Of a DNA stretch of 64,000 nt, positions 27,779 to 36,847 are shown piece by piece. The position numbers and the translations under genes were made by a program. Source of the DNA: Parvicella sp963922585. Lineage in GTDB: Bacteria > Bacteroidota > Bacteroidia > Flavobacteriales_D > Parvicellaceae. The stretch covers positions 35,842 through 99,841 of the forward strand of contig CAWUIK010000001.1 in the NCBI GenBank assembly GCA_963922585.1. The letters run 5' to 3'. Every line of letters starts with the position of its first letter. Positions within the stretch are counted from its first letter, which is position 1. The notes beneath the pieces are model-generated. The model ran no database searches. It saw nothing but the letters and a program-made list of their open reading frames with translations, and was not told the origin of the DNA.

Positions 27779-27834
27779 TTACTGATTCTCCCTTAAAATA
27801 TACTCGATAATTTTAGTCATAAGATGCACTCTAT
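27779..27834 (-). repeat. 56-bp direct repeat, right copy (3' end of S9 peptidase gene)
   Basis: The last 18 codons and stop of the S9 peptidase gene; same orientation as the copy at 24947-25002 with two mismatches. The 2.8-kb unit between the copies holds the Fic and WYL genes and no visible integrase. Confidence 0.8.
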
Positions 27835-29905
27835 CTTTTCCTCTAACGTTATGTTCATGCATAGGATAAGGAAAAAAATCTATTTGTACCCCTTCTGTAA
27901 CACACTTTTGAACGTAGGCTAAATTGTGTTGCATTACTACAACATCATCTACAGTTCCATGGATCATAAGGAGTTTTCCTTTAAGATTTTTTACATAATT
28001 CAACAAACTTGCGGTTTCATATCCTTTAGGGTTTTGTTTAGGTGTATCCATATATCTTTCACCGTACATGATTTCATACCATTTCCAATCGATTACAGGT
28101 CCACCTGCAACTCCTGTGGTAAAAACACCTGGATATCTTGTCATTAAAGATGTAGTCATAAAACCACCAAAACTCCATCCATGAACTGCCATTCTTTCGG
28201 CATTTACATAGGGTAAAGTTTTAAGATATTCCACTCCAACCATCTGATCTTCCATCTCAGCTATTCCTAAATTTCTATGAATCACTTTTTCGAAATCATA
28301 GCCTCGATTGGCTGAACCTCTTCCATCCAAAGTAAACACTATATAACCTTGTTCGGCCACGTAGTGCATCCATAATCTTGCTCCTCCCAACCAATCATTT
28401 GTAACCAGTTGTGCATGAGGCCCACCATAAACATAAACCAACACAGGATACTTTTTGGAAGGATCAAAATCATGAGGTTTCATCATTCTACATTCCAAAT
28501 CAAACCCGTCCTTGGATTTTAGTTTCAAGAATTCTACTTGAGCTACATTGTAATCTTTTAGAGGGTTTTCTGCTTGATAAATTGTTTTTGCAGTCGCTTT
28601 TTTTACATCAATGATATCCACTTGATTGGGAACAGTCAAACTAGACCAAGAATCCAATAAATACTTTCCATCAGGAGATAATTGACAATAGTGTACACCT
28701 GATGTTTTTGTAAGTTGTCTTACTTTTGAAGAAGCAAGATCAATTTCATAACAATGATTTTCTTTAGGATCTTCACCAGTTCCTTCGATATAAACTTTTT
28801 TGTTATCTATTGAAAAATCAACAATGCTTTTTACAACCCATTTGAAATTAGTCAACTGCTTTATAAGTTTCCCTTCTGTATTATAATGATATAAGTTCAT
28901 AAAACCATCGCGCTCACTAAACCACAAAAACTCATTGTTCTTTCCAGGAATAAATACTAATGGATGCTCTGGCTCAGTCCATTCTTTACTTTCTTCTTCA
29001 AAAAGCGTTTTAACTTTTTCTCCCGTGATCGCATTATACTGGTTCAACCACATATGGTTTTGATCTCTATTGACTTCAGCAAGGAAAATAAATTGTTCAT
29101 CAGGACTCCAAGATAGGTTGGTCAAATAATGATCTCTTTCACCTTCAGTTTTTAGAAATATTACGCTTCCAGAAGCTACGTTATAAATCCCCACTTTACC
29201 ATATTCACTTTTTTGCCCAGCCATTGGGTATTTGATAGATTTTAAACTACCTGGTGTTGTATTGATATCCAACAACGGATAATCTGCAACATCTGTTTCG
29301 TCTTTTTGATAAAAAGCCAAAGCATTTCCTTGAGGAGACCAAAATGTACCCTTACTTATTCCAAACTCAAATCTATGTATCGCTTGTCCTGAAACTATAT
29401 TTTTATCTGCAGACTTGAATACAGCAACAGAAGGTTTTCCATCCATAGCCAAATATAAATTATTATCCACCGTATATGCCAATAGATTCTTGGGACTAAA
29501 ATAATCTGTATTAGAAGCATTTTTGGGGATTTCTAAAATTTTAGAACTTCTATTTTTCATTTTGGAATACGAAAAATAGGCATTCCCATTTCTGTAATAT
29601 GCTTCAATATTTGAAATCCAATTGAGTTTTGGAAGTCTTTTAATTGTTGAATCTATCTTGATAAAATCTTCTTTTGAAAGAAAATTTTGTTGTCCTTTTA
29701 AATCTTGATATACAATACTATCTCCTTTAAAATAAGAAAACATTCCTTCTGTTTGAGTCCATTCTATTGCGGACAAACCTTCTGGATACAAACCTTTGTA
29801 ATAACCTAATTCACAATCTTCTATTGTTAATTCTTTTTTTTGGGCAACAAATTGAATACTAAAGAATAAGCAAAGTGTTGCAATAAGGATGTTTTTTAAG
29901 TTCAT
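27779..29905 (-). CDS. S9 prolyl oligopeptidase/dipeptidyl-peptidase IV-like
   Basis: A secreted serine exopeptidase of the S9B type that releases N-terminal dipeptides, typically X-Pro, from peptides. The signal peptide is MNLKNILIATLCLFFSIQFVAQ. Residues 40-440 form the beta-propeller (DPPIV_N), followed by the alpha/beta-hydrolase domain with YVYGGPHAQ, the nucleophile elbow GWSFGGFM, the Asp region GTVDDVVV and the His at about residue 685 in HEHNVRG. The 708-residue length is typical. Its final 18 codons are duplicated at 24947-25002. The leader contains a 14-bp tandem repeat right up to the start codon. Confidence 0.92.
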   Translation of the reverse strand: MNLKNILIATLCLFFSIQFVAQKKELTIEDCELGYYKGLYPEGLSAIEWTQTEGMFSYFKGDSIVYQDLKGQQNFLSKEDFIKIDSTIKRLPKLNWISNIEAYYRNGNAYFSYSKMKNRSSKILEIPKNASNTDYFSPKNLLAYTVDNNLYLAMDGKPSVAVFKSADKNIVSGQAIHRFEFGISKGTFWSPQGNALAFYQKDETDVADYPLLDINTTPGSLKSIKYPMAGQKSEYGKVGIYNVASGSVIFLKTEGERDHYLTNLSWSPDEQFIFLAEVNRDQNHMWLNQYNAITGEKVKTLFEEESKEWTEPEHPLVFIPGKNNEFLWFSERDGFMNLYHYNTEGKLIKQLTNFKWVVKSIVDFSIDNKKVYIEGTGEDPKENHCYEIDLASSKVRQLTKTSGVHYCQLSPDGKYLLDSWSSLTVPNQVDIIDVKKATAKTIYQAENPLKDYNVAQVEFLKLKSKDGFDLECRMMKPHDFDPSKKYPVLVYVYGGPHAQLVTNDWLGGARLWMHYVAEQGYIVFTLDGRGSANRGYDFEKVIHRNLGIAEMEDQMVGVEYLKTLPYVNAERMAVHGWSFGGFMTTSLMTRYPGVFTTGVAGGPVIDWKWYEIMYGERYMDTPKQNPKGYETASLLNYVKNLKGKLLMIHGTVDDVVVMQHNLAYVQKCVTEGVQIDFFPYPMHEHNVRGKDRVHLMTKIIEYILRENQ

Positions 29906-29966
29906 AGTTCTAGTGATTAGTTCTTAGTGATTAGTTCTTAGTGATTAGTTCTTGGTGGATAGTGAT
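29906..29966. repeat. 14-bp tandem repeat in the peptidase leader
   Basis: About three and a half imperfect copies of TTAGTTCTTAGTGA begin directly at the start codon of the S9 peptidase gene and extend upstream. Such words are common between Bacteroidetes genes. If transcribed they form the 5' leader. Confidence 0.75.
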
Positions 29967-30055
29967 GAGCGCTTAGTATTAACATAGCAAATCCAAAACA
30001 ATAATTTACTCAATTTCAGATTTTCAAATTATCTCATTATTTTGTTTTACAATGT

Positions 30056-30112
30056 AACAATTATCAAATTATCAAATTATCAAATTATCTAATTGTCTAA
30101 TTGTCCAATTAA
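30056..30112. repeat. AATTATCAA tandem repeat at the 3' end of the DUF349 gene
   Basis: Units of 8-9 bases (ATTATCAA, then ATTATCTA, ATTGTCTA, ATTGTCCA) run from 30056 into the stop codon of the DUF349 gene. Between here and the tandem repeat at 29906-29966 nothing else is seen. Confidence 0.75.
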
Positions 30113-31815
30113 TTCTCATTTTCCAACTTCGTAATCTCTTTCATTTTTTGTTTCAAAGATTCAATTTCTTCTTTTCCTTTTTGAATTTTATCTGTCACTC
30201 CTTTCAAAAGAGCTGCTGCACCTTTACTGTTTCCAAAAAAGCCTAAATTATTTTCGTAATTAGCAACTTCTTTGGTCAGTTCTGTAATTTTCTTTCTAAG
30301 GAAATCTTTTTCTTTTTGAAACATTCTTTGAGCATCATTAGCACCTTTCATAGTGTCTAATTTAGCTTGAAAGAAAACTTTATCTTTTTCTTTACCGCTC
30401 AATTTTAGTTTTTCATATTGCGCATCCAAAGCAGTTTTGTATTCCTTATAAATAGCATCTTTCTGTTTGAAAGGCACATTTCCTATTTCTGCAAATCTGG
30501 AAGAAAATGCTTTAAGCACTTCGATATTTTGTTTGGCATCATCACTTCCTTCATATGCATTGATTTCAGCAATTAAGTCTTGTTTTAATTTCAGATTACC
30601 TTCGTTTTCTGCGTCCAAAGATTTGAAATACTGATCTTTTCTTTCAAAAAAGGCATCACATTTGGCTCTGAATTCTTTCCAAAGTTTTTGTTCTGCATAT
30701 TGTCCAGCATGACCAACTTTTTTCCACTCGTTTTGAAGTTTTATGACCAAATCGGTCCCTGCTTTCCAATCAGAAATATCAATCAATTCATTTGCTTTTT
30801 CAATAATTTGTTCTTTTAGAGATTTTTTTTCTTGATTTCCTTCTTTACGTTTTTCGTAATATTTTGCTTTATTTTCATAAAAAGTATCAAAGTAAGCTCT
30901 AAACTCTTTCCAAACCACATCATTTAGTTCTTTTGGAGCATAACCTATTTTTTTCCACTCTTCCTGTAATTCATTTAACTCCGAAGTGGACTTCTCCCAA
31001 TCAGAATGGGTTTCTGGTATGTTTTGAGTCGACTCTTTAACTTTTTCTATTAAGGCTTTTTTCTTGTCTAAATTTGCTAATTTCTCTTCTTCTTTAGACT
31101 TTCTAAGTTCAGAAATTTTTTCGTAAATGGCTTTGACAATTTCCCAATACTCATCTTTCATTTTTTCCCAATGCTCTTGATAAGTCGGGCCTACTTCTTC
31201 CCATTTGTTTTGGATTGCTTTGATCTCTTGGTCTAATTTTTTGAGACTTTTCTCAGCCAACAATTCCTTTGCTTCATGGATGATCTGATTTTTCAAAGAG
31301 AAATTCTTTTTCAAATCATTTTCTTGCAGTTCTTTATAAATATTCACATTGTAGTTGAACAACTCGTTCAACTGGCTGTATTGCGCTTGAATATCTTGAT
31401 ATTTGAGTTTTGGAATATTTCCTACAGCATTCCATTCTTCACGTATTTCTTTTACGGTATTAAACAAAACACCTAAGTTTTCTTCATTTTGCAATAGCAG
31501 TTGAAAACGTTTGATAAGAATTTGTTTAAGATTTAGATTTTCTTTCTCTTGTTGCTCCGCTTCTTTTTTCAAGAAAGTAATTCTTTCTTTGAGCGCTGCC
31601 AAAGTTTCGATGATTTCTTTATTTAAGTTTTCATTGTCAACATCAATTTCAAGAGGCGTATCAATATCCAGTTGTTTTGCTTCTAATTCTTTTTGTTCGG
31701 CATTATAAATCCCATAAAACTCAGAATTAAGAGTTCTCAATTGTTTTTGAAGAGACTTTGGGTCTTCTTCTGTCTGCAATGCTTTTAGTTGGTCTAAAAT
31801 TTCTATTTTACTCAT
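30109..31815 (-). CDS. DUF349 repeat protein
   Basis: A highly charged, almost fully helical protein with about five DUF349 repeats, recognisable by the recurring patterns W-x-x-x-G-x-x-P and (L/V)W-K-E-F-R-A (EEWKKIGYAPKE, WKEFRAYFDTFYENK, EWKKVGHAGQYAEQ, KLWKEFRAKCDAFFE). The repeats form a long helical rod. The function is unclear; relatives are linked to cell envelope or stress phenotypes. I used the ATG at 31815, since a TAnnTTTG word overlaps the longer start at 31839; ATG 31818 is equally possible. Cytoplasmic, with no signal peptide. Confidence 0.88.
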   Translation of the reverse strand: MSKIEILDQLKALQTEEDPKSLQKQLRTLNSEFYGIYNAEQKELEAKQLDIDTPLEIDVDNENLNKEIIETLAALKERITFLKKEAEQQEKENLNLKQILIKRFQLLLQNEENLGVLFNTVKEIREEWNAVGNIPKLKYQDIQAQYSQLNELFNYNVNIYKELQENDLKKNFSLKNQIIHEAKELLAEKSLKKLDQEIKAIQNKWEEVGPTYQEHWEKMKDEYWEIVKAIYEKISELRKSKEEEKLANLDKKKALIEKVKESTQNIPETHSDWEKSTSELNELQEEWKKIGYAPKELNDVVWKEFRAYFDTFYENKAKYYEKRKEGNQEKKSLKEQIIEKANELIDISDWKAGTDLVIKLQNEWKKVGHAGQYAEQKLWKEFRAKCDAFFERKDQYFKSLDAENEGNLKLKQDLIAEINAYEGSDDAKQNIEVLKAFSSRFAEIGNVPFKQKDAIYKEYKTALDAQYEKLKLSGKEKDKVFFQAKLDTMKGANDAQRMFQKEKDFLRKKITELTKEVANYENNLGFFGNSKGAAALLKGVTDKIQKGKEEIESLKQKMKEITKLENEN

Positions 31816-31836
31816 CATCGTTTTTCTAAATCTCAA

Positions 31837-31844
31837 CAAAAATA
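31837..31844 (-). promoter_or_regulatory. Bacteroidetes -7 element (TATTTTTG)
   Basis: Exact TAnnTTTG on the minus strand, 22 bases before the DUF349 start at 31815. It excludes the longer start at 31839. Confidence 0.5.
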
Positions 31845-31921
31845 ATGTAATGAGTTGATTTGTTTCTATTATTCATGAAAAAAATTCTATACTTTTTGAA
31901 TATCCTACAATAAAGAAGCAA

Positions 31922-31956
31922 AAATCCCAATGCAAAATAGATTTACATTGGGATTT
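31922..31956 (-). terminator. Rho-independent terminator of the pyrophosphatase gene
   Basis: Arms AAATCCCAATG (31922-31932) and CATTGGGATTT (31946-31956) form an 11-bp stem followed by T residues on the minus strand, 23 bases after the pyrophosphatase stop. Confidence 0.85.
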
Positions 31957-31979
31957 CATTATTTTATTAAACTATCTGA

Positions 31980-34265
31980 TTACTCAACAATAACTTCATT
32001 TGCGTTGGCATCTGATTCTACATTATTGTTTTCGTCAGCATTTGTTTTCGTAGTTTCTTCAATTGGTTCTTTTTCTTGTACTGTAGTTGCATGTGCACCA
32101 TGACCTCCCAAAATTGGAGCAATCACTAATGCAACTAAACATGTCAACTTAATTAAAATATTCATAGATGGACCTGAAGTATCTTTGAATGGATCACCAA
32201 CAGTATCTCCAGTTACAGCTGCTTTGTGCGCATCAGAACCTTTGTAAGTCATTTTACCATCAATTTTAACACCTGCTTCGAAAGATTTCTTAGCGTTATC
32301 CCAAGCTCCACCAGCATTGTTTTGGAAAATTGCCCAAAGCACACCAGAAACAGTTACACCTGCCATATAAGCTCCTAAAGACTCAGCACCCATCAAAAAC
32401 CCAATAAGAATTGGAGAAACAATAGTGATTAATCCAGGTAACATCATTTCTTTTAAAGCAGCATTGGTAGAAATTTCAACACATTTACCATATTCTGGCT
32501 CATTCTTACCTTGCATGATTCCTGGAATTTCTTTGAATTGTCTTCTCACCTCTTTTACCATTTCCATTGCTGCTTTACCCACAGCACTCATCGCCATTGC
32601 TGAGAAAACAACTGGAACCATACCTCCTATGAACAATGCAGCCAATACTTTTGCTTTAAAAATATTAATTCCATCAATACCTGTGAAAGTAACATAAGCA
32701 GCAAATAAAGCCAAAGCTGTAAGAGCAGCAGATGCAATCGCAAATCCTTTACCAACAGCAGCAGTAGTATTTCCAACTGCATCCAAAATATCTGTACGCT
32801 CACGAACTTCTTTAGGTAATTCACTCATTTCTGCAATTCCTCCAGCATTATCTGCAATAGGTCCAAAAGCATCAATTGCCAATTGCATAGCAGTAGTAGC
32901 CATCATTGCAGATGCAGCGATAGCAACACCATAGAAACCTGCGCAAGCATAAGCTCCCCAAATAGCCAAAGCAAAAAGAATGATTGGAGCAAATGTCGAA
33001 ATCATACCAGTAGATAATCCAGCAATAATATTTGTAGCTGCACCAGTTGATGAATTTTGAATAATATTGTTAACTGGTTTTTTACCCATAGCAGTGTAAT
33101 ATTCAGTTAATACTGAAATTAAACCACCTACAGTTAAACCAATTAATACAGCATAGAAAACTCTCATGCTTGAATAAGCAACATCAGCACCACCACTCAA
33201 AGCAGATTCGATAGATGTAAAGTACATTTTTTCTGGAAGCATCCATCCAATCACAAAGTAAGAAGCTATTGCAGTAAGGATAATGCCACTCCAGTTTCCA
33301 ATATTTAATGCTTGTTGAACTTTAGGTTCTTTTGCTGTATTGTCTTTAATTCTAACAAATAAAGTACCTACAATAGAGAAGATAATTCCTAATCCTGCAA
33401 TCAATACAGGCATTAAAATAGGACCCATTCCTCCAAAACCTAACAAATCTGATGTTGAATTTTCGTGAAATGCTTTGATTCCATAGTTTCCTAAAACCAT
33501 CGCTGCAAGCATTGTAGCTACATAAGAACCGAATAAATCTGCTCCCATACCTGCAACGTCTCCTACGTTATCTCCTACGTTATCAGCAATTGTTGCTGGG
33601 TTTCTTGGATCATCTTCTGGAATTCCTGCTTCAACTTTACCAACTAAATCAGCACCTACATCTGCTGCTTTGGTATAGATACCTCCACCTACTCTAGCAA
33701 ATAAAGCAATTGATTCTGCACCTAATGAAAATCCTGCTAAAGTCTCTAGAACAACTGTCATCTGACCATAAAAACCACTTGAAGGCTCTGTGATAAAAAC
33801 TGCTGCTAAACCAGCGAAAATAACACTCAATCCAAATACTGCAAGACCTGCAACACCCAATCCCATTACTGCTCCAGCTTTAAAAGAAACATTCAATGCT
33901 TTTGGCAAACTTGTTTTTGCAGCTTCAGCTGTTCTAACGTTAGCTTCTGTAGCTATTCTCATTCCAATGTTCCCTGCAATCGCTGAGAACAATGCTCCTA
34001 ACACAAAAGCCACTACTATAAACCAGTGTGTAGATTCTACAAAATAGGAAACAACACCCAACAAAGCACCTGCTATGATAACAAATATCATCAACAAACG
34101 GTACTCGGCTTTTAAAAATGCCATCGCTCCTTCTTGAATATACTTAGCGATTTGCTTCATTCTAGCATCGCCAGCATCTTGTTGCTTAACCCATTTGGAT
34201 AGATAGAACATATATCCTAGCGCTATTAGTCCAAAAACAGGTAAAATGTAAATTAAATTGTCCAT
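31980..34265 (-). CDS. hppA: Membrane-bound ion-pumping pyrophosphatase
   Basis: Couples hydrolysis of pyrophosphate to pumping of protons and/or sodium across the inner membrane. It has about 16 membrane spans. The PPi-binding signature DVGADLVGKVEAGIPEDDPRN (abbreviated) and NVGDNVGDVAGMGADLFGSY are intact, as is the C-terminal DTVGDPFKDTSGP. The GNTTAAVGKG segment carries Ala where potassium-independent enzymes have Lys, so potassium dependence is expected. The last 40 residues form an unusual acidic, Asn/Glu-rich tail after a His-containing loop. Monocistronic, with a clear promoter word and terminator. Whether sodium or protons are pumped is not decided here. Confidence 0.95.
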   Translation of the reverse strand: MDNLIYILPVFGLIALGYMFYLSKWVKQQDAGDARMKQIAKYIQEGAMAFLKAEYRLLMIFVIIAGALLGVVSYFVESTHWFIVVAFVLGALFSAIAGNIGMRIATEANVRTAEAAKTSLPKALNVSFKAGAVMGLGVAGLAVFGLSVIFAGLAAVFITEPSSGFYGQMTVVLETLAGFSLGAESIALFARVGGGIYTKAADVGADLVGKVEAGIPEDDPRNPATIADNVGDNVGDVAGMGADLFGSYVATMLAAMVLGNYGIKAFHENSTSDLLGFGGMGPILMPVLIAGLGIIFSIVGTLFVRIKDNTAKEPKVQQALNIGNWSGIILTAIASYFVIGWMLPEKMYFTSIESALSGGADVAYSSMRVFYAVLIGLTVGGLISVLTEYYTAMGKKPVNNIIQNSSTGAATNIIAGLSTGMISTFAPIILFALAIWGAYACAGFYGVAIAASAMMATTAMQLAIDAFGPIADNAGGIAEMSELPKEVRERTDILDAVGNTTAAVGKGFAIASAALTALALFAAYVTFTGIDGINIFKAKVLAALFIGGMVPVVFSAMAMSAVGKAAMEMVKEVRRQFKEIPGIMQGKNEPEYGKCVEISTNAALKEMMLPGLITIVSPILIGFLMGAESLGAYMAGVTVSGVLWAIFQNNAGGAWDNAKKSFEAGVKIDGKMTYKGSDAHKAAVTGDTVGDPFKDTSGPSMNILIKLTCLVALVIAPILGGHGAHATTVQEKEPIEETTKTNADENNNVESDANANEVIVE

Positions 34266-34295
34266 ATTTTTCTTAATTTCTAAAAATTAGGGGGG

Positions 34296-34303
34296 CAAAA
34301 GTA
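34296..34303 (-). promoter_or_regulatory. Bacteroidetes promoter (TACTTTTG with TTTG -33 box)
   Basis: TAnnTTTG on the minus strand, 31 bases before hppA, with a TTTG word 20 bases further upstream: a nearly ideal Bacteroidetes -33/-7 pair. Confidence 0.65.
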
Positions 34304-34443
34304 GATTTTAAAACTTACTTGTGCAAATTTGGATGAAATATTTTTGCTGAGAGCGTTTCGATATTGGTTTAGAGGTAAAGAATTCTAACCTATGCAATTG
34401 CTTAAGTTAATATTAAAGGATTAAGTAATTGGATTACTAACTA

Positions 34444-35148
34444 CTAAAGACTAACGACTTTATCCTTCAAATGCAAAATTGCGCCTTTAATAATCAAATA
34501 CTGAGCGGTGCAGTAGGTAACCATAATTGTTGCTTGAGCAAAGGGAAAACCATCTGTGAAATAGAATTTATCCAAAGCGATACAAGTGTCTGAGACTACA
34601 AAAGTCAATGCGCCTGCTAAGATATAGTAATAAGAAGCCATGCTCACTTTGTTATATCTGAAAGCTGCCGTCAACCCCATAAAACAAATGGCTAATCCAT
34701 ATACGATGACTGGAATTAAAAACTCGCCCAACTTGGGGAAAAGGGTATTCATCAAAACCATATAAAATGCGCCAAACATTAGTGCAAACAAAATATTTAA
34801 TCTAACATCTCCTCTTGTTTTAGCGTTTTTTATATTTAAAATAAATGCCCAAGCGTACAATAATTGACCTATTAAAAATGAGCCCAATCCCAGCAGAAAG
34901 AAATTTTCATTTTGTGGAACAAACAATAAAAATGTATCACCAAAAAAGGAAGCAATGATGGCCCCTGTCATTAAATTTTTGAATTTTCCTGTTATATTTT
35001 GCGTCAAACTCCAAAACCACAAAAGCAAAAATGGCATTAATAAGGGTTTGGTAGCGAATATCAAAGGTTGGATTTCAAAAATATCTCCAGTGATTTCAAG
35101 AATGGCTGTGATAATGTATAATGTTAAAAGTAATGATGGGTTTTTCAT
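34444..35148 (-). CDS. YhhN family membrane protein (lysoplasmalogenase-like)
   Basis: A 234-residue inner-membrane protein with about eight hydrophobic spans. The YhhN/TMEM86 family pattern is visible in ATKPLLMPFLLLWFW, the GDTFLL motif with its Asp, LGSFLIGQLLYAWAF, and VSDTCIALDKF near the C-terminus. Animal relatives hydrolyse lysoplasmalogen; the role in bacteria is less certain. It follows the radical SAM gene by 26 bases on the same strand and is probably co-transcribed with it. Confidence 0.85.
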   Translation of the reverse strand: MKNPSLLLTLYIITAILEITGDIFEIQPLIFATKPLLMPFLLLWFWSLTQNITGKFKNLMTGAIIASFFGDTFLLFVPQNENFFLLGLGSFLIGQLLYAWAFILNIKNAKTRGDVRLNILFALMFGAFYMVLMNTLFPKLGEFLIPVIVYGLAICFMGLTAAFRYNKVSMASYYYILAGALTFVVSDTCIALDKFYFTDGFPFAQATIMVTYCTAQYLIIKGAILHLKDKVVSL

Positions 35149-35174
35149 ATTTCAAAAAATTTAATATCTCAAAT

Positions 35175-36158
35175 TCACGCCCAAACCTTGCTTCCTTCTG
35201 AGCAGTTTTTGCAGATGTCTATTTCTTGTCGGTTGGTGAGTAGTGCTTTTCTAAAGTTTTGGTATTCTTTGTTTTTCCATATGTCATTAAACTTTACAAA
35301 CTGCATATTTCCCAATTTGTGTTTGGCGTCTTTATCGAAACAGCAAGGCACAATACTTCCGTCCCATGTGACCACTGCACTACTCCACATCCTCCAACAA
35401 TGATTGCTCATTTTGTTTTTGAGTTTGAAAGTACCGTCTGCCATTTTTCTATATCGACTGTATTTGTCAATAGTTGGAATTAATGGATTACCATTTTCGT
35501 AAGAATAGACTTGTGCCGTTTTGAAACGAATTTCATCAACACCCATTTCTATGGCCAACTTTTTAGCATCTTCTATTTGATGTTCGTTGGGTTTGACCAC
35601 CAAAAACTGAAAAATCAAATGGGGAAAATGGGCGTTTCTTTTTTTCTTGGCAGTCACCATATTTCTAGTGCCTTCCAATACTTTTCCTAGAGAACCTTCT
35701 TTTCGGTATTGCTCATAGACTTCTTGCGTAGTTCCGTCAATCGAGATGATCATTCTTTTGAGTCCGCTATCGATTACTTTTTCACAGCTGTCGGGATTTA
35801 GAAAATGAGCATTGGTGGATGTGGCGGTGTAAATTCCTTTGGCGTTGGCATAGGCAATCAAATCGAAAATATTTTTATTGATAAACGGTTCACCTTGAAA
35901 ATAAAAATTGATGTAGGATAAGTTTTTACCCAATTCATCTATGATTTTTTCATTGACACTCGATTTCATATTCCCTGTGGGGCGAGAGAATTGTTTCAAT
36001 CCACTCGGGCATTCTGGACAGCCCAAATTACAAGCAGTAGTGGGCTCAATAGAAAGCGCTAGTGGTTTTCCCCAAATAATCGGTTTTTTGAAAATTCTCG
36101 AAAGCCAAAAACTTTTGTACAACAAAGCCCCATTCAAAATCTTCCTAAAAGAAAGCAT
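35175..36158 (-). CDS. Radical SAM/SPASM protein
   Basis: A radical SAM enzyme. The TACNLGCPECPSG stretch supplies the three Cys of the SAM-binding 4Fe-4S cluster, YFQGEPFIN and the following glycine-rich region fit the TIM barrel, and a SPASM-type C-terminus (IVPCCFDKD, then DICKNCSEG) offers ligands for extra clusters. The substrate is unknown; no peptide precursor is visible nearby. I took the ATG at 36158 (MLSFRKILNG); a longer frame starts at 36191. The gene is slightly richer in GC than its surroundings. Confidence 0.87.
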   Translation of the reverse strand: MLSFRKILNGALLYKSFWLSRIFKKPIIWGKPLALSIEPTTACNLGCPECPSGLKQFSRPTGNMKSSVNEKIIDELGKNLSYINFYFQGEPFINKNIFDLIAYANAKGIYTATSTNAHFLNPDSCEKVIDSGLKRMIISIDGTTQEVYEQYRKEGSLGKVLEGTRNMVTAKKKRNAHFPHLIFQFLVVKPNEHQIEDAKKLAIEMGVDEIRFKTAQVYSYENGNPLIPTIDKYSRYRKMADGTFKLKNKMSNHCWRMWSSAVVTWDGSIVPCCFDKDAKHKLGNMQFVKFNDIWKNKEYQNFRKALLTNRQEIDICKNCSEGSKVWA

Positions 36159-36325
36159 TTTAAGGATGTGGAAAGTTGTGCTATTTGACATTGAAAATTA
36201 TAATTCTAAAATGCTAAATTACGCATTTATATCCAAATGGAAATCTCGTTTAAAACATTTATAAAATATGTCTATAAAATATGTCATATGTAATCTTTGT
36301 AACAGACTATCGATTTTTCATCCTT

Positions 36326-36333
36326 TACCTTTG
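36326..36333 (+). promoter_or_regulatory. Bacteroidetes -7 element (TACCTTTG)
   Basis: Exact TAnnTTTG 8 bases before the ATG at 36341. It rules out the longer open frame starting at 36281 and predicts a nearly leaderless transcript. Confidence 0.55.
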
Positions 36334-36340
36334 TAGAAAA

Positions 36341-36703
36341 ATGAATATTATGCCAACAATAAATTTAACGAAAGAACTTTTTCAATCAGATGTATTTGAT
36401 TATACCAAAGGAGAAGATTGGAATTTTAAAGGAACACAACCTGCCATTATCGATTTTTATGCAGATTGGTGTGGTCCATGCAAAATGGTAGCACCAATTC
36501 TTGAAGAACTATCTGATGAATACAAAGATAAAGTGACTATTTATAAAGTAAATACCGAGATAGAGCAAGAATTATCTGCCATGTTTGGTATTAGAAGTAT
36601 TCCTTCCATTTTGTTTATTCCTATGGACAAACAACCTATGATGCAAGCAGGAGCTTTACCTAAAAACGCTTTGAAGGATATTATTGAAAAGGAGTTGATG
36701 TAG
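36341..36703 (+). CDS. trxA: Thioredoxin
   Basis: A 120-residue thioredoxin for cytoplasmic disulphide reduction. The active site DFYADWCGPCKMVAP has the classical WCGPC, and the cis-Pro loop reads IRSIPSILF. The start at 36341 (MNIMPTINL) or the ATG nine bases later gives the normal thioredoxin length. An N-terminal insertion (about 20 residues before the first strand) is slightly longer than E. coli Trx. An IS110 element lies downstream. Confidence 0.93.
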   Translation: MNIMPTINLTKELFQSDVFDYTKGEDWNFKGTQPAIIDFYADWCGPCKMVAPILEELSDEYKDKVTIYKVNTEIEQELSAMFGIRSIPSILFIPMDKQPMMQAGALPKNALKDIIEKELM

Positions 36704-36847
36704 GGAGTTTTCCTTTATTCACTGTTCTGAAGATAAATCTCTAGAATAATGAAAACCACAAAGATTCTGTGTTGATTTCCAAATTATTTTTAGTTTTTTT
36801 ATTACTTTCGCATTTAAGTCAGTCATAGAACTAGACTCTATAGCGTG

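Noticed and set aside
29906..29966. Possible CRISPR or iteron origin
   Set aside because: 14-bp units directly adjoining each other with no spacers and no replication gene nearby.
30056..30112. Possible CRISPR-like array
   Set aside because: Units of 8-9 bases without spacers; a simple tandem repeat.
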